A stretch of 8,849 nucleotides of DNA, from the NCBI GenBank assembly GCA_013695905.1, contig JACCZQ010000138.1, forward strand, positions 1 to 8,849, read 5' to 3'. This DNA comes from Chthoniobacterales bacterium (GTDB lineage Bacteria; Verrucomicrobiota; Verrucomicrobiia; Chthoniobacterales; UBA10450). Positions 1 through 5,888 of the stretch are shown here, one piece after another. The notes under the pieces are model-generated. The model was given only the letters and a program-made list of their open reading frames with translations, was not told where the DNA came from and searched no databases. The translations under genes and the position numbers were made by a program. The first letter of the stretch is position 1. Every line of letters starts with the position of its first letter.

Positions 1-81
1 GTTTAAAGCCCTGTCCGCCTCCGAGTTTGGCCGGTGAGCCCGGGAAGGTCGAGAAGTTTAACCAGAGGCGCGCGGGGGCGA

Positions 82-264
82 CTACGCCCGTTGGCGGATG
101 AAAGGCGAAACCATCGTGAGCACTTCCTCCTTGCTCAAAGCCTCGTCGAACGCTCCCGTCCACGGCTTCACTCCGCGCAGCCGTCGGATTTCCGCGGGAT
201 GTGGCGCGCTCAGCGGCAGCGACGAGCTGTCCGAAAATGGTGGGGCTGGATTTGTTTGATTCAT
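82..264 (-). CDS. doubtful 60-residue ORF downstream of the region-4 HTH gene
   Basis: A 60-codon reading frame starts 20 bases after the stop of the HTH protein on the same strand, so it could be the second gene of that unit. The product would be soluble: it has no signal peptide or membrane segment. Its first 20 residues are rich in Pro and Ser, and the C-terminal half (GVKPWTGAFDEALSKEEVL) looks amphipathic. I do not recognise a family. No convincing Shine-Dalgarno sequence precedes the ATG, which argues against it. The frame also extends upstream through the HTH gene in another frame, which is probably a shadow. It could equally be non-coding DNA. Confidence 0.25.
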   Translation of the reverse strand: MNQTNPAPPFSDSSSLPLSAPHPAEIRRLRGVKPWTGAFDEALSKEEVLTMVSPFIRQRA

Positions 265-284
265 GAATGTTGGACGAAAATTGC

Positions 285-563
285 CTACCGAGATGAGGCT
301 GCCTGCAGGCTCAAAGCGTGCAGGAATCCAAAGAGACCGCGATCGAGCTGCGCCTTGATTGCACCCAGCGGGATTTGCAGTTTGCGGGAGATTTCCGCGG
401 GCGGACAACCGGCCGAAAAACAAAGTTCCAGGACGTCGCGTTCATCGCTCGTGATGAAAGCGAGGGCCGTCTGCGCACGATCGCGTTCTCCCATTTGCCG
501 CGGCCCCTTGGCCGGCAACGGCCGCACCCGTGCGAAACGGGGAGGAGAAGTGAGCGCGGCCAT
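285..563 (-). CDS. small sigma-70 region 4-like HTH protein
   Basis: The product has 92 residues. Residues 40-82 (DERDVLELCFSAGCPPAEIS, then RKLQIPLGAIKAQLDRGLF) fit sigma-70 region 4.2: an acidic first helix, then 'G-C-P-P-A-E-I-S-R-K-L-x-I-P-L-G-A-I-K' as the helix-turn-helix that in sigma factors contacts the -35 element. There is no region 2, so by itself it cannot melt a promoter. It is either a free-standing region-4 adaptor or the remnant of an ECF sigma factor. The ATG at 563 is preceded by GAGGA with a 5-base gap. It also lies 36 bases from the end of the conserved 40-bp element, almost the same distance as at the sugar transferase, and both facts support this start. An internal ATG at 494 is the alternative. 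The DNA-binding domain is well supported; that it is a functional gene is inferred. Confidence 0.6.
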   Translation of the reverse strand: MAALTSPPRFARVRPLPAKGPRQMGERDRAQTALAFITSDERDVLELCFSAGCPPAEISRKLQIPLGAIKAQLDRGLFGFLHALSLQAASSR

Positions 564-598
564 ACAGTTCCTCGATAGCCGCAGCTCACCGGCGGCAG

Positions 599-638
599 TA
601 ATACTTCTTTTCTTGGCTGTGAGACCTCTCAGGCATCA
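599..638 (-). promoter_or_regulatory. conserved 40-bp element, copy 1
   Basis: Read on the minus strand, this is the first of three gapless copies. The shared blocks are AGGTCTCA (element positions 12-19), CCAAG (23-27) and AAGTATTA (33-40), preceded by a CCT-NNN-AGG dyad (6-14). The 3' block carries a TATTA(C) -10-like hexamer, 17 bases from GGTCTC at the place of a -35. The start codon of the region-4 HTH gene lies 36 bases from its end. In this copy TGAGA-GG-TCTCA is an additional perfect inverted repeat. Its role as promoter or operator is inferred from position and conservation. Confidence 0.75.
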
Positions 639-693
639 GGCCGTCGGCCTCGACGGGGCAATCAGCGGCCGACTAAACTGTCGAATTCTCCAC

Positions 694-708
694 GCCCCGT
701 CGCGGGGC
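694..708 (-). terminator. GC hairpin after the sugar transferase gene
   Basis: GCCCCG and CGGGGC form a perfect 6-bp stem with a 3-base loop, 55 bases past the stop codon of the sugar transferase and before element copy 1. No T-tract follows on either strand, so at best it is a weak or Rho-assisted end, or an mRNA 3'-stabilising structure. Confidence 0.3.
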
Positions 709-763
709 AAATGCCTAATTGATTGATCGTTATCTTTTCAGGAATCAGCGCATCGCGAGCCGG

Positions 764-1585
764 TCATGCGGACTCAAGCACGAGCGACATCTCGGCAGCC
801 CCCTGCTCGCGACCATCGACATCCTTTTGCGCCTGAAGTGCTGGCTCTCCTGTCCGCGGCGCGGCGCGAGGCTGGCCCATCGGGACGCATAGGAGTTCGT
901 TCATCACGACGGCACCCGTGCGCGCAAGAATTGCGAGGTCAAGCGCGAGCGAGAAGTTCCGCGCATAGAAGATATCCATCTCGATCATCTCGCTGAAGGT
1001 GGTTTTATTCTTCCCGTGCACCTGCCAGTAGCCGGTCAATCCCGGCGGGACATCCACGCGAGCAAGGTGGCATGGCTGGTAGTGCTCAAATTCGTGGGGA
1101 GTGCATGGGCGAGGCCCGACCAGGCTCATTTCGCCACGGATCACGTTGAATACCTGCGGCAGCTCATCGAGCCCAGCTGCACGGAGCAGTCGCCCAAGCG
1201 GAATCAATCGTTCGTCACCCGCCTGATCGAGCTTCGTCATCGGAGCGTCCGACTTGATCAGGTGCATGAGGTAGCTCTCGTGCAAGCGAGTCTCCGCGGA
1301 GACCTTCATGCTCCGAAATTTGTAGATCGTGAATCGCTTCTTCCGAAGCCCGATACGTTCCTGCCGGTAGATCACCGGGCCAGGTGACGCGAGTTTAATC
1401 CAGAGCATAACCACCATCATGACCGGCGCCCACATCGGCAGTAAAAGCGCGATCAACAAAAGATCGAGTGGTCGCTTCCACCGCCGCGCTGAGGCAGCTG
1501 AAGGTGCGCAAACCCTGGTTCCCCCAGAAGGCAGATTCATGTTGGGTGATTGTTCCGCGTGCGCATCCGAGTGACGAGAAGCCAT
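764..1585 (-). CDS. polyprenyl-phosphate sugar-1-phosphate transferase (exopolysaccharide initiation)
   Basis: It transfers a sugar-1-phosphate from a nucleotide sugar to undecaprenyl phosphate at the inner membrane, the first committed step of exopolysaccharide repeat-unit synthesis (bacterial sugar transferase family, PF02397). With the start at 1585 it has 273 residues. KRPLD begins at 37, followed by one hydrophobic segment (about 40-64), then SPGPVIYRQERIG and FTIYKFRSM. The catalytic Asp-Glu pair lies in GLDELPQVFNVIRGEMSLVG (DE at 140-141), then GPRP, and PPGLTGYWQVHGKN near 180. This is the short form without the N-terminal CoA-binding-like and membrane domains of WbaP/WcaJ types. The C-terminal 35 residues are extra and low in complexity. 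An ATG at 1687 is in frame, but it would place the conserved 40-bp element inside the gene. The ATG at 1585 has AAGG six bases upstream and lies 35 bases from that element. No other polysaccharide genes are visible nearby, so it is an orphan within this window. Confidence 0.92.
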   Translation of the reverse strand: MASRHSDAHAEQSPNMNLPSGGTRVCAPSAASARRWKRPLDLLLIALLLPMWAPVMMVVMLWIKLASPGPVIYRQERIGLRKKRFTIYKFRSMKVSAETRLHESYLMHLIKSDAPMTKLDQAGDERLIPLGRLLRAAGLDELPQVFNVIRGEMSLVGPRPCTPHEFEHYQPCHLARVDVPPGLTGYWQVHGKNKTTFSEMIEMDIFYARNFSLALDLAILARTGAVVMNELLCVPMGQPRAAPRTGEPALQAQKDVDGREQGAAEMSLVLESA

Positions 1586-1619
1586 AGCGTGCCTTGATAT
1601 CAGCGGCGCCGGACAGAGA

Positions 1620-1659
1620 TAATACTTCGTTTCTTGGGCCTGAGACCTTTCAGGCATCA
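1620..1659 (-). promoter_or_regulatory. conserved 40-bp element, copy 2
   Basis: Same blocks and spacing as copy 1 on the minus strand, with the -10-like TATTAT complete. It differs from copy 1 at only 5 of 40 positions. The sugar transferase ATG chosen here lies 35 bases from its end. If the longer start at 1687 were used, the element would be translated as MPERSQAQETKYYL, which has no family resemblance; this supports its being regulatory DNA. Confidence 0.75.
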
Positions 1660-1731
1660 TCTCGCCGCCGCGGTTTGCATTAGGCACGCGGCCGAATGAT
1701 CAGAAATTTGAACCCGCCCGAGAATTTCACT

Positions 1732-1771
1732 ACCCAGCGCGGCGGTAGGACCACCCAGCGCGGCGGTAGGA
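1732..1771. repeat. 21-bp tandem duplication
   Basis: ACCCAGCGCGGCGGTAGGA occurs at 1732-1750 and identically at 1753-1771, a period of 21 bases. It directly touches the stop codon of the Crp/Fnr pseudogene (1772-1774). It is consistent with replication slippage in non-coding DNA; 21 is a multiple of three, but no gene is read through it convincingly. Confidence 0.85.
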
Positions 1772-2050
1772 TTAGGTGGCGAGCAAGCGGTCGAATTCTC
1801 GCCGGACGGTCGCGTAACATTCGCAGGCCATCTTTTCCAAACCGCGACGGTCCAGGATCGTGACTCATCCGCGGGTGTAACGAATGAGCCCCGCGCGCTG
1901 CAACGTAGCGGCCACCTCCGTCACGCCGGCCCGGCGCGTGCCGAGCATCTCCGCGAGAGGAACTCATGCGTCAGCTCGAATTTGTCGCCTTCGACGCGAT
2001 CATGGGTCAGCAGTAGCCAGCAACAGCAGCGTTGCTCGGTACGGTAACGG
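1772..2050 (-). pseudogene. Crp/Fnr-family regulator, C-terminal remnant with frameshift and stop
   Basis: Reading the minus strand across frames recovers the DNA-binding end of a Crp/Fnr-type regulator: TEQRCCCWLLLTHDRVEGDK, FELTHEFLS, then after a one-base loss near 1951-1956 EMLGTRRAGVTEVAATLQRA and GLIRYTRG. A TGA at 1865-1867 stands where CGA (Arg) is expected, followed by VTILDRRGLEKMACECYATV and RREFDRLLAT with the natural stop. The winged HTH (MLGTRRAGVTEVAATLQRAG) and the CECY...EFDRLL tail are typical of the family. The N-terminal cyclic-nucleotide-like domain is absent: sequence upstream of about 2040 no longer matches and runs into the LysR leader. Two separate lesions plus truncation make it a clear pseudogene. 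It probably once lay upstream of the sugar transferase on the same strand. Confidence 0.85.
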
Positions 2051-2065
2051 ACAAAATCGACCGTT
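2046..2065. promoter_or_regulatory. possible operator ahead of the LysR gene
   Basis: AACGG and CCGTT form a perfect inverted repeat with a 10-base spacer, 43 bases upstream of the LysR start codon. LysR-type regulators usually bind spaced dyads in their own promoter region, so an autoregulatory site is possible. One short dyad is weak evidence and no clear -10/-35 was identified. Confidence 0.2.
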
Positions 2066-2108
2066 GGACGCTTGCTGTCGGACGGCAGAAAGGGGAGATT
2101 GCGCCTCT

Positions 2109-3023
2109 ATGGAGTTTCGCCATTTGCGCTATTTTGTTGCCGTCGGAGAAGCATTGAACTTCACCCGCGCCGCCAAGCAGTTGCATTTGGCCCAGCCTTC
2201 GCTCTCCCGCCAGATCCGGGATCTCGAGGAGGAACTCGGGGTGCGCCTGCTCGAGCGGTCGCGCCGCGGCGTTTCGCTCACCCCATCCGGAAAATCCTTT
2301 CTCGCGGACGCCAAGCGGGTTCTCGCGCACGGGACGGCGATTGTGGAGTCGGTCCAGCGCCTGGACCGCGGTGAGAAACGTGAGTTGAACATCGGCTATG
2401 TCGCCGCCCTCATCTACGATCTCCTGCCGGCCACGCTCGCGGCGTTCGAAAGCACTTTTCCCAAGGTGGCGGTGCATCTTTTTGACATGACCTGCGGCGA
2501 CCAGCTGCGCGCTCTGGCCGACGGGAAGATCGACCTGGCCTTTGTCGGATCCTGGGCGGTGCGGGAACGGAGCGGCCTTCAGTCGCGACCGATCGCAGCC
2601 TACAAGACCGTCGCGGCCTTGCCGAAGAACCATCACCTCGCGCGCCGCTCGACCGTCAAGCTCAAGGAGCTGGAACCGATGTTCTTCATTGGCATCTCGG
2701 AACAGAGCCGGCCCGGATATCGGCAATGGCTCCTGGAGAGCTGCGGCCAGGCCGGCTACAGACCCAAAGTGCTCCAGGAAGCCGAGCTCGAACGTGCGCT
2801 GCTCCAGGTGGTGGCGGGCGGCCTCGGCATCGCGCTTTTGCCCGAGCCGGTGGCCAAAACTCCGCACCCGGACGTGGTCTTTCTGCCCATTCGACCCGCC
2901 CTTGTAACTCCTTTTTGGATTGCCTGGCGCGAGGAAGATCAATCTGAGGCGCTGAAATCGTATATCGATGTGGTATCAAAATTCGATCGACGCCGGCGAT
3001 CCCCTGCCGAGCGCGGCAGCTAA
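2109..3023 (+). CDS. LysR-type transcriptional regulator
   Basis: A 304-residue DNA-binding regulator of normal LysR length. Residues 1-60 form the winged HTH: MEFRHLRYFVAVGEALNFTR, then AAKQLHLAQPSLSRQIRDLE and ELGVRLLERSRRGVSLTPSG. The effector-binding domain covers about 90-290 (LNIGYVAALIYDLLP, LRALADGKIDLAFVG, GLGIALLPEPVA). The N-terminus resembles the CatM/BenM/HcaR branch, which often senses aromatic compounds, but the ligand cannot be read here. The start at ATG 2109 is the classic MEF; AGGGGAG lies about 13 bases upstream, rather far. The frame is open 225 bases further upstream, but that stretch overlaps the Crp remnant antisense and is not LysR-like. It sits upstream of, and in the same direction as, the ferritin unit. 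Whether it controls that unit is unknown. A degraded relative of its C-terminus lies at 5889-6078. Confidence 0.94.
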   Translation: MEFRHLRYFVAVGEALNFTRAAKQLHLAQPSLSRQIRDLEEELGVRLLERSRRGVSLTPSGKSFLADAKRVLAHGTAIVESVQRLDRGEKRELNIGYVAALIYDLLPATLAAFESTFPKVAVHLFDMTCGDQLRALADGKIDLAFVGSWAVRERSGLQSRPIAAYKTVAALPKNHHLARRSTVKLKELEPMFFIGISEQSRPGYRQWLLESCGQAGYRPKVLQEAELERALLQVVAGGLGIALLPEPVAKTPHPDVVFLPIRPALVTPFWIAWREEDQSEALKSYIDVVSKFDRRRRSPAERGS

Positions 3024-3043
3024 ACGGGCGGACGGTCGGGTGC

Positions 3044-3083
3044 TAATACCTATTAGGTCTCACGACCAAGTAAAAAAGTATTA
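3044..3083 (+). promoter_or_regulatory. conserved 40-bp element, copy 3
   Basis: The plus-strand copy, 21 bases after the LysR stop, points at the ferritin-like gene. It keeps AGGTCTCA, CCAAG and AAGTATTA with identical spacing, and the upstream dyad is a perfect ACCTA-T-TAGGT palindrome. TATTAT at 3079-3084 would place transcription start near 3091. That gives a leader of about 97 bases, longer than at the two minus-strand copies (about 28). Confidence 0.75.
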
Positions 3084-3103
3084 TCCCCGGCCGCGAGAGG
3101 GCG

Positions 3104-3160
3104 CGAAAGGTTTCGTGGGCCGGACACGATTTGCTCGGCTGAAATCGATCTCTCGAAACC
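3104..3160 (+). promoter_or_regulatory. structured 5' leader of the ferritin unit
   Basis: GGTTTCG (3109-3115) pairs perfectly with CGAAACC (3154-3160). Inside it, CGATTT (3127-3132) pairs with AAATCG (3142-3147) around a 9-base loop. The same GGTTTCG segment can instead pair with CGAAA at 3104-3108. The Shine-Dalgarno AAGGA (3173-3177) follows the structure. This could be a regulatory or stabilising leader. No known riboswitch class was recognised. Confidence 0.4.
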
Positions 3161-3187
3161 ACGACAACAAACAAGGACCGCAAAATT

Positions 3188-4093
3188 ATGCAGACTAATC
3201 TCGAATCAATGCTCGGCACAAACGGCCTCTCCCGACGTCAGGCCCTCCGAAATCTCGGCCTCGGCGCGTTCGGCCTGACAGCCCTTGGTGCCCTCGCGAA
3301 GAATGTTTCCGCGGCGACCGGTCCGGGGCAGGACGCCGCTGTGTTGCAGTTTGCTCTCAATTTGGAATATCTGGAAGCGGAGTTTTACACTTACGCCGTT
3401 TTTTGGACCGGGATCGAAACGCAAGGAGTAGCGGTGGATGGCTCGGGCACGCCCGGGACCGTCACGATCAAGCCCAACTCACGAGTTCCGTTCGCCGATC
3501 CAAAAGTGGCGCAATATGCCGCGGAAATCGGCGCCGATGAACGCGCCCACGTGAAGTTCTTCCGCACCGCCTTAACCACCGCGGGCGTACAACCGGTGGC
3601 CCGCCCGAAGATTGATCTGCTCAACAGCTTCAACACCCTCGCCCAGGCGGCGGGAATCGGAGCGTCGTTCGATCCCTTCGCGAACGACATTAACTTCCTG
3701 CTCGGTGCGTTCATCTTCGAAGACGTGGGTGTCACGCTGTTTGCCGGGGCTGCTCGTCTCCTGGCGAACAAGGATTTTCTCGACGCCGCCGCGAGTGTTC
3801 TCGCCGTGGAAGCTTATCACGCAGGCAACATCCGGGTGAATATTTTCGCCGCCGGGTCGGGTCCCCAGGGACTGGCGCAAAAAGTTTCCGATCTGCGCAA
3901 GGCGCTCTCGGGAGCCAATGACGACCAGGGCGTAGTAGATGGCAGCGGCAACGCGAACATCGTTCCAGCAGACGCTAACGGACTCGCTTTCCGCCGGACG
4001 ACGCGGCAGGGCCTGAACATCGTTTACGGAGCGGCTAACGCCAGCAGCGGCCTGTTCTTCCCGAACGGTTTTAATGGTCCGATCAGTTCCTAA
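3188..4093 (+). CDS. Tat-exported ferritin-like domain protein
   Basis: A 301-residue protein of the Ferritin_2 / desiccation-related (PCC13-62-like) family. The N-terminus carries a twin-arginine signal ([22 protein letters not shown] at 16-17) followed by a hydrophobic stretch and a likely cleavage near residues 39-44 (KNVSAATG), so it acts outside the cytoplasm, probably folded and metal-loaded before export. Candidate di-metal ligands lie on the four helices: E60 or E63 (LEYLEAEFY), E118 with H121 (DERAH), E178 (FIFEDVG), and E208 with H211 (VEAYHAG). The two ExxH-type motifs are the expected ferritin-like pair. Function in this family is poorly known; stress or desiccation protection is proposed. 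AAGGA sits 10 bases before the ATG. It is the first gene of a likely two-gene unit with the propeller protein 30 bases downstream. The last 60 residues are Gly/Asn-rich and lie outside the domain. Confidence 0.92.
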   Translation: MQTNLESMLGTNGLSRRQALRNLGLGAFGLTALGALAKNVSAATGPGQDAAVLQFALNLEYLEAEFYTYAVFWTGIETQGVAVDGSGTPGTVTIKPNSRVPFADPKVAQYAAEIGADERAHVKFFRTALTTAGVQPVARPKIDLLNSFNTLAQAAGIGASFDPFANDINFLLGAFIFEDVGVTLFAGAARLLANKDFLDAAASVLAVEAYHAGNIRVNIFAAGSGPQGLAQKVSDLRKALSGANDDQGVVDGSGNANIVPADANGLAFRRTTRQGLNIVYGAANASSGLFFPNGFNGPISS

Positions 4094-4123
4094 CCAAGGG
4101 CTCTTCACATTGGAAAACTCACG

Positions 4124-5680
4124 ATGAAAAAAAATCTTTTGGTAGTTGCGGCAGCGATCATGGGCCTCGCGGCCTGCCTCACCTCGCTCTCCGCGCAAAC
4201 GCCGCCACAGGCGCTCTTCGGTATCACGCTCTTCGGAAACGAACTCGTATTGATCGATCCCGCGACGGGGGCCGCCACCTCGATCGGCTCGCTGGGAGAG
4301 CCGGTGACCGGTTCCGGTTTAGCGACGCGTGGAAACAAACTCTACACCTACAATCCAACCAAGAATGCGATCCAGGAAATTAGCCGAGTCAGCGGCAAGG
4401 TACTGCGAGACATTCCGCTCGTGGGCGTTACAGGTTTGAAGGGCGAGGGCGACCTAGCCATCCGTCCGTCGGACGGTGTTGGGTTCCTCTTTTCACCGCT
4501 GAATGCCAGTGCCCAACCGACGAACGACTTCTACACCTTCAATGTCGGGACGGGCATTGCTAGTCGGCTCGGGACTACCGGCGTCGCTCTCCACGCTCTC
4601 GCCTTTCGATCGGACGGGGCTCTCTTTGCTCTGGCCAAGGGCGACTCGTCGCTCTACACGGTCAATCAAACCACCGGCGCAGCTCAGGCAGTGGGAAATC
4701 TCGGCCTCAAGCCCGGAAGTCCGATCGGCGCGCTGGCTTTTGGTCCGAACGATGTGCTTTATGCCTCCATCGATGACCGCCTTTATACGATCAACACCGC
4801 GACCGGAGCTGCGACTGTCGTGTCGCAGACAGTGCTCGATTTTGGCTTCAGCAGCGTTTCGGGGCTGGTCTTTTCGCTCGGCGCCGGCACGGTCCGCAAC
4901 ATGGCGGCTCGTGTTGCCGTCGGGACGAACGAAAGGGTAGGCATCGGTGGATTCATCATTCGCGGCACTCCCGCAAAAACGGTCGTGCTGCGCGGAGTCG
5001 GGCCGAGCATAACCACTGTTCCTGGAACGCTGGCGGACCCTCTGATCGAACTCTTCGATAGCCAGAGGCGATTGATTGCGCTTAACGACGACCATACGAG
5101 TAACAGCGCCGCCGACATGGCGCAGATCAAAAGCTTAGGTCTGACCCCCCAAAATCTTAAGGAGTCGGCGCTTATTCGCACGCTTGATGCCGGAAATTAC
5201 ACGGTGCACATACGCGGTGCCGATGGGGGCACCGGTGTAGGGCTGGTGGAGATTTATGACGCCAGTATCGGGAGCGGAAGCAGCCTTGCGAATATCTCCA
5301 GCCGCGGCTTTGTTGGCACCGGGAACAATATTCTCATCGGCGGCTTGATCGTGAGTGGATCCGCAGCTCAAAGGGTTGTGGTGCGAGCGATTGGGCCCGA
5401 CCTCGCAACCTTCAATGTTCCTAACCCTCTCCAGGATCCGTTCCTCGATATTCGCGACGCGAACGGAACCTCGCTCGGCACGAACGATAACTTCGGGACC
5501 GGTGGCCAGACCGCCGAGCTCGCAGCCAACGGACTTACCCCCGGCGATTCACGCAATTCAGCTCTGATTCGCGATTTCCCGCCCGGGAATTACACCGCAC
5601 TGGTGAGGGGCGCGAATCCAACGGGTTCAACGGGAGTGGCGTTGGTGGAGTTCTTCAACCTCACCACCGACAACCAATAA
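4124..5680 (+). CDS. secreted beta-propeller protein with two C-terminal tandem repeats
   Basis: The 518-residue product begins with a signal peptide (MKKNLLVVAAAIMGLAA). LAAC at 15-18 fits a lipobox, while SLSAQ at 21-25 fits ordinary signal peptidase cleavage; the sequence alone does not decide. Residues about 30-252 are propeller-like blades with recurring 'LYTxNxxTGAA' turns (LVLIDPATGAATSIG, LYTVNQTTGAAQAVG, LYTINTATGAATVVS). Two copies of a roughly 125-residue unit follow (about 258-380 and 388-512). Each runs VGTxxxxxIGG, then VVxRxxGP, DPxxxxxD, NDxx, ESALIR or NSALIR, GNYT, RGA and GVxLVE(I/F). Such units are common at the end of secreted Verrucomicrobiota and Acidobacteriota proteins and may be surface-binding beta-domains; no enzyme motif is seen. 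The gene starts 30 bases after the ferritin stop with only a weak GGAAA ahead, suggesting coupled expression. I infer a cell-surface or extracellular role. Confidence 0.88.
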   Translation: MKKNLLVVAAAIMGLAACLTSLSAQTPPQALFGITLFGNELVLIDPATGAATSIGSLGEPVTGSGLATRGNKLYTYNPTKNAIQEISRVSGKVLRDIPLVGVTGLKGEGDLAIRPSDGVGFLFSPLNASAQPTNDFYTFNVGTGIASRLGTTGVALHALAFRSDGALFALAKGDSSLYTVNQTTGAAQAVGNLGLKPGSPIGALAFGPNDVLYASIDDRLYTINTATGAATVVSQTVLDFGFSSVSGLVFSLGAGTVRNMAARVAVGTNERVGIGGFIIRGTPAKTVVLRGVGPSITTVPGTLADPLIELFDSQRRLIALNDDHTSNSAADMAQIKSLGLTPQNLKESALIRTLDAGNYTVHIRGADGGTGVGLVEIYDASIGSGSSLANISSRGFVGTGNNILIGGLIVSGSAAQRVVVRAIGPDLATFNVPNPLQDPFLDIRDANGTSLGTNDNFGTGGQTAELAANGLTPGDSRNSALIRDFPPGNYTALVRGANPTGSTGVALVEFFNLTTDNQ

Positions 5681-5705
5681 GACTGCTGCGGTAAGCGCAT
5701 CGATC

Positions 5706-5740
5706 ATTCGGAGAGGTTGTTCAAACCTGCTTCTCCGAAT
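5706..5740 (+). terminator. hairpin after the ferritin/propeller unit
   Basis: ATTCGGAGA (5706-5714) pairs perfectly with TCTCCGAAT (5732-5740), and GGTT/AACC extends the stem inward around a small bulge. It begins 25 bases after the propeller stop. Only a weak T-run follows (ACTTTAG), so it may end transcription imperfectly or protect the 3' end. Confidence 0.5.
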
Positions 5741-5888
5741 ACTTTAGCGGGCGGCTGATTCTGCGCTGGCCAGCAGAGATCCACGCGCCGCTGGCGCCCA
5801 TGCATCGGGGACGCCTTGCCCCGAGTCAAAAGGGTAAAATGCTCGGCACGGTGGCGGACAGTTGTGTTTTCCTGGGCGCGAAAGCAAT

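Noticed and set aside
1..81. Possible gene end or terminator at the left edge (GGGCG-ACTA-CGCCC at 76-89)
   Set aside because: The stem is 5 bp with no T-tract, and no coding signal could be read in the first 80 bases.
599..638. Sigma-54 promoter in the 40-bp element
   Set aside because: No GG-N10-GC with the TGGCAC/TTGC form is present; the conserved blocks do not fit.
662..690. Second Crp-tail remnant (GEFDSLVGR then stop, cf. REFDRLLAT) upstream of element copy 1
   Set aside because: Only an 11-base match (GAGAATTCGAC) with no further similarity upstream; could be chance.
34..726. 230-codon open frame on the plus strand
   Set aside because: It lies antisense to the HTH gene, reads through the 40-bp element, is Arg/Ser-rich with no recognisable domain, and has no ribosome site. 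It is a GC-rich shadow.
1680..1967. 95-codon minus-strand ORF with LPPRWVV repeated twice
   Set aside because: It is out of frame with the Crp/Fnr remnant, and its repeat is only the 21-bp DNA duplication translated.
2007..2942. 311-codon open frame antisense to the LysR gene
   Set aside because: The plus strand encodes a full LysR protein with all family motifs; the antisense product resembles nothing.
5797..5815. CGGGG/CCCCG stem as a further terminator or element
   Set aside because: Only 5 bp with an 8-base loop in GC-rich DNA; expected by chance.
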